NCBI GenBank assembly: GCA_003559755.1
Contig: PWKM01000103.1
Coordinates: 1-7,510 of the forward strand
Direction: 5' to 3'
Length of the DNA stretch: 7,510 bases
Origin: Planctomycetota bacterium
Lineage (GTDB): Bacteria > Planctomycetota > PUPC01
Below the pieces are notes generated by a model. It was not told the DNA's origin and did not search any database. It was given only the letters and a program-made list of their open reading frames with translations. A program made the translations under genes and the position numbers. Shown in pieces: positions 1-6,519 of this stretch. Every line of letters begins with the position of its first letter. Position 1 is the first letter of the stretch.

Positions 1-851
1 CCCGAGCCGCGCTCGCATGGGCCTGCCGGACCGGCCGAACGTCAGTCGTTCTGTCCGAGAGCAAACGCGACGACGCTCCGCGTCACTGGTTCAAGGAAGC
101 GATCAAGCGGCGGATCGTAAGACGGTTCGACGCCGCCCTGGTGGGCGGTGCGCCCCATGCCGAGTACGCCGCCGAGTTGGGGATACCCAACGACCGCATC
201 TTCCTCGGGCATAACGCCGTTGACAACGACTACTTCGCCGCCGGAGCCGCCGAAGCCCGCCGTAACCGCGACGCTCTCCGGGCCGAATTCGGCCTGCCGG
301 ACCGGTTCTTCCTCTGCATCGGTCGATTCGTCCCGGTGAAGAACCTCGACCGCCTGATCGACGCCTACGCCGCCTATCGCCGGGCATCGACAGCCCCCTG
401 GCCGCTGGTCCTTTGCGGCGGGGGCGAACTCGAGGCCGAACTACGTGAACAGGCAGAGCAGCTCGGGGTCGAAGGCCTCGTCTGGCCCGGGTTCACACAG
501 TACCCCGATCTGCCCGCATACTACGGCCTCGCCTCGGCCTTCATCCTGCCTAGCGTGAAGGATTCCTGGGGCCTGGTGGTGAACGAGGCAATGGCGAGCG
601 GGCTGCCCGTGCTCGTCTCACGAACCGTCGGGTGTCGGTACGATCTGGTCGAGGATAGGGTGAACGGCCTGTTGTTTGATCCGTTCGACGTGGACGATAT
701 CGCCCGGGCGATGCGCGATATGGCAGACCGGTCGGACGATCAACGGGCTGCCATGGGTCGCCGCTCGGCCGAAATCATCGCCGAATGGGGACCCGAGCGA
801 TTCGCCGAAGGACTGTGGAACGCCGTGCAGGCCGCCAACCGGAGAACATGA
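1..851 (+). CDS. GT4 glycosyltransferase (GT-A), 5' end outside the window
   Basis: This is the 3' portion of a retaining GT-B-fold glycosyltransferase of family GT4, which would transfer a sugar from a nucleotide-sugar to a growing glycan at the cytoplasmic side of the membrane. The frame (first full codon at base 3) is open to the left edge, so the start lies upstream. Seen: end of the N-terminal domain with VVLSESKRDD (bases 45-74), then DAALVGG, then the C-terminal nucleotide-binding domain opening with LCIGRFVPVK (Arg codon 324, Lys codon 339, the usual donor-phosphate pair). The late motif DSWGLVVNEAMASGLPV follows. The first acidic residue of the E-x7-E signature is Asp (codon 561), the second is Glu (codon 585). 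The SESxRxD...ALVGG...LGxxxDNDYF pattern matches a GT4 subgroup I know from exopolysaccharide clusters. The stop overlaps the start of the next gene as ATGA, implying translational coupling. Donor and acceptor cannot be read from sequence. Confidence 0.9.
   Translation, partial: RAALAWACRTGRTSVVLSESKRDDAPRHWFKEAIKRRIVRRFDAALVGGAPHAEYAAELGIPNDRIFLGHNAVDNDYFAAGAAEARRNRDALRAEFGLPDRFFLCIGRFVPVKNLDRLIDAYAAYRRASTAPWPLVLCGGGELEAELREQAEQLGVEGLVWPGFTQYPDLPAYYGLASAFILPSVKDSWGLVVNEAMASGLPVLVSRTVGCRYDLVEDRVNGLLFDPFDVDDIARAMRDMADRSDDQRAAMGRRSAEIIAEWGPERFAEGLWNAVQAANRRT
841..844 (+). promoter_or_regulatory. Ribosome binding site GGAG for the CapK-like gene
   Basis: GGAG sits inside the last codons of GT-A. 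It is 3 nt before ATG 848, which is short, and 9 nt before the in-frame ATG 854, which is a normal distance. The SD therefore favours 854, while the ATGA overlap favours 848. Both give nearly the same protein. Confidence 0.5.
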
Positions 852-2161
852 TCATGCTGGCACGAAAAATGATGCTGCGACGGCGGCTGCAGAAAGCTCG
901 AGAGCTCGGACGAATCTGGCTCTCGACGGCACCCGACGAGATACGCCGCCGTCAACTCGAAGCGCTCCGAACGCAGTGGGCGGAGGCGGCTCAGAACGTG
1001 CCCTGGTACCGGACGCTGATCCGCGAAGGCCGGGCACCGGCCGCCATCGAGACGCTCGAACAGTACGTGGAAGAGGTTCCCGTCCTCACCAAGGACGATA
1101 TCCGTGGACACCCCGACCTGTTCCGCCGGGTTGAACCGCCCGACGGGATCAGCCGGACCGGGGGCTCGACCAGCGAGCCGCTGAAGTTAGGCCAATTCCG
1201 CGGCGAATCCATCGACCATACCGCCGCGAACCAGTGGGTCGGGCGGTTCGCCAACGGCATGCGCGAGGATTCGCGGGTCTTGCTCGCCTGGGGCCACGCT
1301 CACCGCCTGGGGACCGGGTTCGCTGCCATGGCGAAGGGGGGCCTGCGGAAGGCCAAGGACCGCGCACTGGGCTACCTGCGCGTCGACGCGTATCACATGG
1401 GCCCGGAAGCGGTCACCGAATATTATCGGCGGATGGCTGCGTTCCGCCCGGAGGTCGTCATTGGCTATTCCTGCGCCCTCGATCAGTTCGCCCGGCTGAG
1501 CCGCGAGGCCGGCCGCCGGGCAGCCGACGACTGTCCCGTCCGGCTGGTCGTCGCCTGCTCCGAGATGTTTCCTCGCCCCGACTCACGCGAGACCCTGGCC
1601 GACTTTTTCGGAGCACCGGTCGTCATGGAGTACGGTGGCGAAGACGGCGGAGTGAGCGCGTATGAACTCCACGACGAGAGCCGCTACCGTACCTTCTGGT
1701 GGAGCCACCTGCTCGAGGTGGAGGGACGAGAGGAGGCGGGGCCCCTTCTCATCACGTCACTCACCCGTCGCTACCTCCCGCTCTTTCGATACCGCGTAGG
1801 AGATGAAGTTATTGGGGCCGGCGGCAAAGGCGTCGGCATCCTGGATTTTGATGCGGTGGCCGGCCGGTCCAACGATGTCCTGGAATTGCCCGACGGTACC
1901 AGCATCCACAGTTTGAGCTTGCTGCGATGTATCCGTCAGGAGGCGGTCAGGAATATTCAGCTCGTGGTCGGCGGCGACGGGATGCGCCTGCATCTCGCAG
2001 CGTCCGGGCTGGACGATGCGGTCATCTCGCGCATACGCGAGCGGCTGGCCAACCTCCACCCTTCGCTTCGGGACATCCCCATCGATATCGTCGATGACCT
2101 CGAGACCACGATCGCCGGCAAACGCCGTTGGATCATACGCAGGGATAAGGCCTCGTCCTGA
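848..2161 (+). CDS. CapK/PaaK-like adenylate-forming enzyme
   Basis: This 437-residue protein belongs to the phenylacetate-CoA ligase / CapK branch of the adenylate-forming superfamily, whose members activate a carboxylic acid with ATP to an acyl-adenylate and often pass it to a thiol. Members of this branch occur in capsule and exopolysaccharide clusters, mostly with unknown substrates. Seen in order: a basic N-terminal helix region; VPWYR near residue 50; the phosphate-loop motif TGGSTSEP at 104-111; EYGGEDGG around 262-268 (superfamily motif YGxxE); YRVGDE at 315-320 with the ribose-contacting Asp 319; and AGKRR near the C-terminus with Lys 425 at the position of the adenylation lysine. 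The full domain order is present, so an active enzyme is plausible. Odd: Ser 109 replaces the usual Gly of the phosphate loop, and Asp 266 stands where Glu is usual. Start 848 overlaps the upstream stop; in-frame ATGs at 854, 869 and 872 are alternatives. No acyl carrier protein or acyltransferase is visible nearby, so the acyl acceptor is unknown. Confidence 0.85.
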   Translation: MIMLARKMMLRRRLQKARELGRIWLSTAPDEIRRRQLEALRTQWAEAAQNVPWYRTLIREGRAPAAIETLEQYVEEVPVLTKDDIRGHPDLFRRVEPPDGISRTGGSTSEPLKLGQFRGESIDHTAANQWVGRFANGMREDSRVLLAWGHAHRLGTGFAAMAKGGLRKAKDRALGYLRVDAYHMGPEAVTEYYRRMAAFRPEVVIGYSCALDQFARLSREAGRRAADDCPVRLVVACSEMFPRPDSRETLADFFGAPVVMEYGGEDGGVSAYELHDESRYRTFWWSHLLEVEGREEAGPLLITSLTRRYLPLFRYRVGDEVIGAGGKGVGILDFDAVAGRSNDVLELPDGTSIHSLSLLRCIRQEAVRNIQLVVGGDGMRLHLAASGLDDAVISRIRERLANLHPSLRDIPIDIVDDLETTIAGKRRWIIRRDKASS

Positions 2162-2172
2162 CCGAACCATCC

Positions 2173-2180
2173 GGAGAGGA
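2173..2180 (+). promoter_or_regulatory. SD-like GGAGAGGA upstream of GT-B
   Basis: This is a strong purine-rich SD-like sequence in the 52-nt gap after the CapK-like gene. It is too far from the preferred ATG 2214 (33 nt) and from ATG 2199 (18 nt), but well spaced from the in-frame CTG 2187 (6 nt) and ATT 2190 (9 nt). It is either a standby site or a sign of a non-ATG start. A weaker GGGAG at 2194-2198 directly abuts ATG 2199 and lies 15 nt before ATG 2214. Confidence 0.4.
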
Positions 2181-2213
2181 TTCACCCTGATTCGGGAGAT
2201 GCGAGAACTGCCG

Positions 2214-3386
2214 ATGAACGTCCTGCATTGCATCAGCGGGCTGAGTTCGGGAAGCGGCGGACCCGCCCGCAGCGTTCCGGCATTGGCCGACGCCCTGGCC
2301 CGCCGCGGGCCGTCCGTCCGTCTGGCATATGTTTCCGGGTCGGACGACGTTGATCTGAACGGATGCGCCGCGGTGCCTGCCCCGTACCGGCCGTCGCCGC
2401 CGCGGGCGCTCGGGGCATCCCGCGAGCTCCGACGGGCGCTGAGGGACGGTCCGGGATACGACATCTATCACGCCTCCGGCCTGTGGGAACTGGCTCAGTA
2501 TTACGCATCCCAAGCAGCGTTGCAGCACGACGCGCCGTTCGTCATCACGCCCCGCGGCATGCTCGAGCCGTGGGCGTTGAGCCAATCACCCTGGAAGAAA
2601 CGGCTCGTACGCCGGCTCTACGCCGACCGAACACTGGAACGGGCCGACTGCCTGCATGCGATCACCACGTCCGAGGTTGCGAGCTTCCGGGTGTTCGGCC
2701 TCGACGGCCCGGTCGCCGTCGTGCCCAACGGCGTCAACCTCGATGAGTTCGAGGGGCTCGACGCCGCTCGTGACCGGCTGGCCGACGCGTATCCCGCCGT
2801 TCGAGGCCGCCCGGTCGCACTGTTCCTGTCTCGCCTGCACCCCAAGAAAGGACTGCTCCACCTCGTGGACGCCTGGGCGGCCGCACGAGCCGATCATCCC
2901 GATTGGCTGCTGCTGGTGTGCGGACCGGACGACGTCGGGCATCGTGCCGAGGTCGAGCAGAAAGTCGACCTACTGGGGCTCGGCGAGTCCGTTATTTTCG
3001 CAGGGCCGGTCTACGGGGCAGACAAGCTCGCCGCACTCGCCGCCGCCGAATGCTTCGTACTCCCGTCATTCAGCGAGGGGTTCAGCATGGCCGTGCTCGA
3101 GGCCCTCGCCTGCCGCCTGCCTGTCCTGATCACCCCCGGCTGCAACTTCCCGGAGGTCGAGGCCATCGGGGCGGGGATCGTCGTGCCGCCGGACGCCGCT
3201 GGAACCGAGGAGGGCCTGCGCCGCCTGCTGGAACTCGACCCGACCGAACGGGCCGAGATGGGCGCTCGGGGCAGGCGGTTCGTCGAGGAGCAATATACGT
3301 GGGACCGCATCGCCGATACAATGATCGAGGTGTACCGATGGCTGATCGACGGAGGCGCATCACCGGAATGCGTGGTAACGGAATGA
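2214..3386 (+). CDS. GT4 glycosyltransferase (GT-B)
   Basis: A complete 390-residue GT4 transferase, a normal length for the family, predicted cytoplasmic or membrane-associated with no membrane segment. The N-terminal domain starts MNVLHCISGLSSGSGGP, with the glycine-rich first loop at residues 13-17 that typically faces donor and acceptor. TPRGML at 112-117 follows. The C-terminal domain carries SRLHPKKG with Arg 207 and Lys 212, then GPVYG, then FSEGFSMAVLEAL with Glu 288 and Glu 296 as an intact E-x7-E signature, then a CNFPE segment. All expected donor-site residues are present, so I expect an active enzyme. I chose ATG 2214 because the protein from there matches the common GT4 beginning; in-frame ATG 2199 would add five residues (MRELP). 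The frame is open further upstream to 2016, but that overlaps the CapK-like gene and looks like non-coding overlap. It shares the TPxGxL, GPxYG and CNFxE motifs with GT-C at 5302-6492, so the two belong to one subfamily. Sugar specificity is unknown. Confidence 0.92.
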   Translation: MNVLHCISGLSSGSGGPARSVPALADALARRGPSVRLAYVSGSDDVDLNGCAAVPAPYRPSPPRALGASRELRRALRDGPGYDIYHASGLWELAQYYASQAALQHDAPFVITPRGMLEPWALSQSPWKKRLVRRLYADRTLERADCLHAITTSEVASFRVFGLDGPVAVVPNGVNLDEFEGLDAARDRLADAYPAVRGRPVALFLSRLHPKKGLLHLVDAWAAARADHPDWLLLVCGPDDVGHRAEVEQKVDLLGLGESVIFAGPVYGADKLAALAAAECFVLPSFSEGFSMAVLEALACRLPVLITPGCNFPEVEAIGAGIVVPPDAAGTEEGLRRLLELDPTERAEMGARGRRFVEEQYTWDRIADTMIEVYRWLIDGGASPECVVTE

Positions 3387-3431
3387 ATGCATTCGCAACG
3401 AAACACCCCGGAGTATCGACATCACTATCGA

Positions 3432-3437
3432 AAGGAG
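3432..3437 (+). promoter_or_regulatory. Ribosome binding site AAGGAG setting a GTG start
   Basis: AAGGAG lies 6 nt before GTG 3444, near-ideal spacing. It decides the start of the carbamoyltransferase: the longer frame from ATG 3387 has no good SD, and its extra 19 residues do not resemble the family's N-terminus. Confidence 0.85.
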
Positions 3438-3443
3438 TTTGCC

Positions 3444-5198
3444 GTGTCCGTGATTCTCGGGCTTAACGCATTTCACGCCGATTCTGCCGCCTGCCTGGTG
3501 ATTGACGGAATACTGCAGGGGGCTGTCGCCGAGGAGCGGCTGGGCGAACGCATGAAACATTGCCCCGCCTTTCCCTCCAACGCAATCCGCCACCTCCTGG
3601 AGGACGCCGGCTTGTCCCTCAGAGACGTGACTCACCTGGCCATGGCGCGCGATCCGCGGGCAAACCTGTCGGCCAAAATCGGGTACGTGCTGGGTAGACC
3701 GCTCAAGAGCGCCGCCGCTGTCGCCGAACATTTCCGGCGCAACCGAAAGACACAAAGCACCGTCGAGCAACTGGCCGAGATCTGCGACGAAGACCCGGCC
3801 CGGGTCACGTTCGAGACCGTCAACGTGGAACACCATCTCGCCCACATTGCCAGCGCCTACTACCTGTCGCCTTTCGACAAGCTGACCGCCGGGTTCTCCT
3901 ACGACGCCTCGGGCGATTTCGCCAGCTTGATGGCGGCCCGCTGCGAGGGCAATCAGATCGAGGTGCTTGATCGGGTGCTGTTGCCCCACAGCTTGGGCTT
4001 CTTTTACACCGCGCTGTGCCAGTTCATCGGTTTCGACCGGTTCGGCGAGGAATACAAGGTGATGGGCCTGGCCCCGTACGGCGAAGATCGCTACGGCGAA
4101 CTCATGAATAAGTTGGTTTCCTGTGAGCCGGACAGATGGTTTCGGCTGGCTGACGGCTATTTCGGCATGCATGATGGCGGTGAAAGCGGCGCAACCCCGG
4201 AACAGCTCGCGACCATGGGGACGATGTTCAACGAACGGCTTTGCCGGGAGCTGGGGGACCCGCGGAAGCGAGAGAACCCGTTGACACAGCGGGAGATGGA
4301 CATCGCACGCTCCACCCAGGTGCGCTTCGAAGAAGCGGCCGTCCATTGCATGAACCGGTTACAACGGCTGGTACCGAGCGAGCGGTTGGTGATGGCCGGC
4401 GGCTGTTCCCTAAACGGAGTGGCCAATGGCCGTATCCTGCGGGAGACCCCGTTCGCCGTGCCCTACCTGCAGGCGGCCGCATCGGATGACGGCACCTGCC
4501 TCGGTGCCGCCTATTACTGCTGGCACCAGGTGCTGGGGAAGGAAGAACGGTTCCAGATGAAGCACACGTTCTGGGGGCCGGGATACCCGGACGAGCGACT
4601 CCGGTCGGTCGCCGAGGCCGCTGATTACCCGCTGAAAGTGTGTGCCGACGAAACCGAACTCATCAACACCGCCGCCGACATGATCGCCGATGGCCTGGTT
4701 GTGGGCTGGTTCCAGGGCCGGAGCGAATGGGGCCCCCGGGCGCTCGGCAATCGCTCCATCCTGGCCAATCCTGCCATTCCGACGATGAAGGACACCATCA
4801 ATGCCAAGATCAAGCGGCGCGAATCGTTCCGGCCGTTTGCGCCCAGCGTGCTGAAGGAGTGCGTTTCAACCTGTTTTGAACAGACGGTCGACAGCCCGTT
4901 CATGATGCATGTGGTCAAGATCAAACCGGAATGGCGCGAGCGCGTACCCGCCGTGACACACGTGGATGGGACCGGCCGACTGCAGACGGTCGATAAAGAG
5001 AACAACCGGCTTTACCACACCCTGATAGATGCGTTTCGACAGAGGACGGGCGTCGGGATGGTGCTCAATACCAGCTTCAATGAAAACGAACCGATCGTCG
5101 ATACGCCCGAGCAGGCATACGACTGCTTCGACCGCACCGACATGGATGCGCTGTGCCTCGGTCGATACATCCTGACAAAACCGCAAAGCAACACCTGA
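3444..5198 (+). CDS. NodU-type O-carbamoyltransferase
   Basis: A 584-residue carbamoyltransferase of the NodU/CmcH/TobZ family. Family members use carbamoyl phosphate and ATP to form carbamoyl-adenylate and then transfer the carbamoyl group to a hydroxyl, often on a sugar. The N-terminal Kae1-like domain begins with GLNAFHADSAACLV (residues 6-19). It has the metal-binding HHLAH at 130-134, Asp 154 in SYDASGD, GEEYKVMGLAPYG, AGGCSLNGVANG and SDDGTCLGAA (Asp 348/349). The C-terminal YrdC-like region holds QGRSEWGPRALGNRS (424-438), RRESFRPFAPS and LNTSFNENEPIV. All hallmark segments are present and the length is usual, so it should be active. GTG 3444 is chosen for its SD and for matching the family start; the alternative is ATG 3387. 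Placed among five glycosyltransferases, it most likely carbamoylates a sugar of the glycan made here, either on a precursor or on the assembled unit (inference). The exact sugar and position cannot be told. Confidence 0.95.
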   Translation: MSVILGLNAFHADSAACLVIDGILQGAVAEERLGERMKHCPAFPSNAIRHLLEDAGLSLRDVTHLAMARDPRANLSAKIGYVLGRPLKSAAAVAEHFRRNRKTQSTVEQLAEICDEDPARVTFETVNVEHHLAHIASAYYLSPFDKLTAGFSYDASGDFASLMAARCEGNQIEVLDRVLLPHSLGFFYTALCQFIGFDRFGEEYKVMGLAPYGEDRYGELMNKLVSCEPDRWFRLADGYFGMHDGGESGATPEQLATMGTMFNERLCRELGDPRKRENPLTQREMDIARSTQVRFEEAAVHCMNRLQRLVPSERLVMAGGCSLNGVANGRILRETPFAVPYLQAAASDDGTCLGAAYYCWHQVLGKEERFQMKHTFWGPGYPDERLRSVAEAADYPLKVCADETELINTAADMIADGLVVGWFQGRSEWGPRALGNRSILANPAIPTMKDTINAKIKRRESFRPFAPSVLKECVSTCFEQTVDSPFMMHVVKIKPEWRERVPAVTHVDGTGRLQTVDKENNRLYHTLIDAFRQRTGVGMVLNTSFNENEPIVDTPEQAYDCFDRTDMDALCLGRYILTKPQSNT

Positions 5199-5301
5199 GC
5201 CGTTCAAAATAACTGGCAGGTTCCAGTGGCCGACGTGGAGAACCCGTTCTTTTTCATCACGGTCTGAGCGTACCCGGGCAAAACAGGAGCCCCACCACAA
5301 C
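5199..5301 (+). other. Longest intergenic gap, between carbamoyltransferase and GT-C
   Basis: These 103 nt hold no gene, promoter or terminator hairpin that I can support. The frame of the carbamoyltransferase stays open for 22 codons after its stop, up to a second TGA at 5265-5267, which is within chance. AGGAG at 5285-5289 is the only SD candidate for GT-C and sits 12 nt before its ATG, longer than usual. The gap is wider than the others in the cluster and lies inside the stretch where GC content falls. Confidence 0.5.
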
Positions 5302-6492
5302 ATGCCATCCGAAGCGTCGGTAATCGTACACATTTGCCCCTGCTACGTAGACCTCGAAAAAGAAATGGGAGGGGTTGCTAATATTGTCCGTCAATTGACT
5401 CTGGGCCCAGCACGCCGGGGGCGCGAGGTCGTTGTCATATGTGGCAACCGGGAACTTGGCACGGTGGTTTCCGAGCCAAAAGTAGAAGACGTAGACACCG
5501 ATGCCGGCAGTATTCGCGTCCATGTGTTAAGGCAGCGCGCCCATCCCCTACTCGGGCCGACTCGAGCGCTGCGCAACACTATGGCCGAACTGGACCGGCC
5601 GTTTGTGGGCCACGTCCACACCTGTTTTTCGGCATTTACAGAATCCGCGATGCGCCACATGGCCAAAAGCGGGATTCCTTTTGCTTTCACCCCCCACGGG
5701 AAACTCAGTCCGGAATTCCTGCAACAGCACTATTGGCCGAAACGGGTGTGGTGGCGGCTGCTCGCGCGAGACCGGGTGCTCCGGGCGTCGGCTGTCGCTC
5801 TGAGCAGTGCAGCGGAATCAAGGGCTTTCGGGGCACTGGGACTGCCAGACCGCTTCTCCGTGATTCCTAACGGATATGTAAAACCCGCCGATCCACCTGA
5901 AGAAGTCGATGTTCAACCGCCTCCCGCTCCGTACATCCTGTTCCTCGGGGCAATCGACCCTCGAAAACAGCCGGAATTTCTGGTCCGAGCTTTCGCGGCC
6001 TCCAAAAGCAGCGAATCGCACAAGCTCGTGTTCGTCGGTCCCGACTCATATGACCACAAGAAACATGTCCTGCACACCATAGCCCGATGCGGGTGCGAGG
6101 AGCAGGTCATCTTCTGGGGGCCCGCCTACGGCCGGGAGAAATGGCGTTTACTGGATGAAGCGACTTGCTTTGCCTTGCCTTCTCGTGCAGAAGGGCTGCC
6201 GGTCGTGCTGTGTGAGGCGTTGGGCGCCGGGCTACCGATTCTCATCTCGGATTCATGCAACTTCCACGAAGCGGCTGTCGAAGGGGCCGCGCTCGAAATG
6301 GATGACTTCGATGCAGCCCGATGGGCAGATGCCATTGATTCCGTGTGCCTGAACCCGAAGAGGCACGAGGAAATGGCATCGGCCGCACGAAAGATGGCCC
6401 CCCGACATACGTGGGATTTTATCGTCGAAAGGTGGCTGGCCTTATACGATGAACTGGCTCGCTCGACGGCCGAAAACACTTCGCAAGCGTGA
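5302..6492 (+). CDS. GT4 glycosyltransferase with Ala at the usual donor-site Arg (GT-C)
   Basis: A complete 396-residue GT4 transferase. The N-terminal domain has MGGVANIVRQL (a glycine loop as in GT4 enzymes) and TPHGKLSP at 130-137. The C-terminal domain has FLGAIDPRKQ, GPAYG, the E-x7-E signature AEGLPVVLCEAL with Glu 297 and Glu 305, and a CNFHE segment. It aligns by eye with GT-B along its length and is its closest relative in the window, but is clearly diverged. Odd: in the donor-phosphate motif, where GT-B has SRLHPKK and GT-A has GRFVPVK, this protein has GAIDPRK, so the Arg is Ala 217 while Lys 222 is kept. The nearby Arg 221 might compensate, or activity or donor use may differ. 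The only possible start is ATG 5302, since the upstream frame has no start codon close by. Three 60-nt lines inside it counted by hand give about 58% GC, lower than genes 1-3. Specificity is unknown. Confidence 0.9.
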   Translation: MPSEASVIVHICPCYVDLEKEMGGVANIVRQLTLGPARRGREVVVICGNRELGTVVSEPKVEDVDTDAGSIRVHVLRQRAHPLLGPTRALRNTMAELDRPFVGHVHTCFSAFTESAMRHMAKSGIPFAFTPHGKLSPEFLQQHYWPKRVWWRLLARDRVLRASAVALSSAAESRAFGALGLPDRFSVIPNGYVKPADPPEEVDVQPPPAPYILFLGAIDPRKQPEFLVRAFAASKSSESHKLVFVGPDSYDHKKHVLHTIARCGCEEQVIFWGPAYGREKWRLLDEATCFALPSRAEGLPVVLCEALGAGLPILISDSCNFHEAAVEGAALEMDDFDAARWADAIDSVCLNPKRHEEMASAARKMAPRHTWDFIVERWLALYDELARSTAENTSQA

Positions 6493-6507
6493 AAACAGAA
6501 TCGTATC

Positions 6508-6513
6508 GGAGGA
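6508..6513 (+). promoter_or_regulatory. Ribosome binding site GGAGGA for the GT2 gene
   Basis: GGAGGA lies 6 nt before ATG 6520 in the 27-nt gap after GT-C. It is one of the two strongest SDs in the window and confirms the start. Confidence 0.85.
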
Positions 6514-6519
6514 CCGCTG

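Noticed and set aside
20..305. 15-nt exact direct repeat GGCCTGCCGGACCGG at 20-34 and 291-305
   Set aside because: The copies fall in different frames of GT-A and share no flanking similarity. This is probably coincidence in GC-rich DNA.
2016..2213. N-terminal extension of GT-B back to ATG 2016
   Set aside because: It overlaps the C-terminal domain of the CapK-like gene, including its lysine region, in another frame, and does not resemble GT4.
1757..2464. Minus-strand reading frame of 235 codons across the CapK-like/GT-B junction
   Set aside because: It overlaps two supported genes in antisense and shows no domain or clear ribosome site.
3385..3394. Perfect 10-bp palindrome GAATGCATTC at the GT-B stop
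   Set aside because: Several 10-bp palindromes are expected in a window this size. It has no extended stem or partner site.
3383..3466. 27-codon ORF starting at the ATGA of the GT-B stop and ending inside the carbamoyltransferase
   Set aside because: It could be a coupling leader, but it has only a weak SD, an ordinary composition and no conserved look. Chance is sufficient.
4281..4286. TTGACA as a -35 promoter element inside the carbamoyltransferase
   Set aside because: No -10-like sequence is found at the proper distance, and it sits in the middle of a conserved coding region.
3360..4346. Long minus-strand reading frame (328 codons) opposite the carbamoyltransferase
   Set aside because: It lies fully against a well-supported gene and has no recognisable motif. 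GC-rich codon bias explains open antisense frames of this kind.
5199..5267. 22 in-frame codons after the carbamoyltransferase stop, ending at a second TGA
   Set aside because: An open run of this length is expected by chance. The protein already ends where the family ends.
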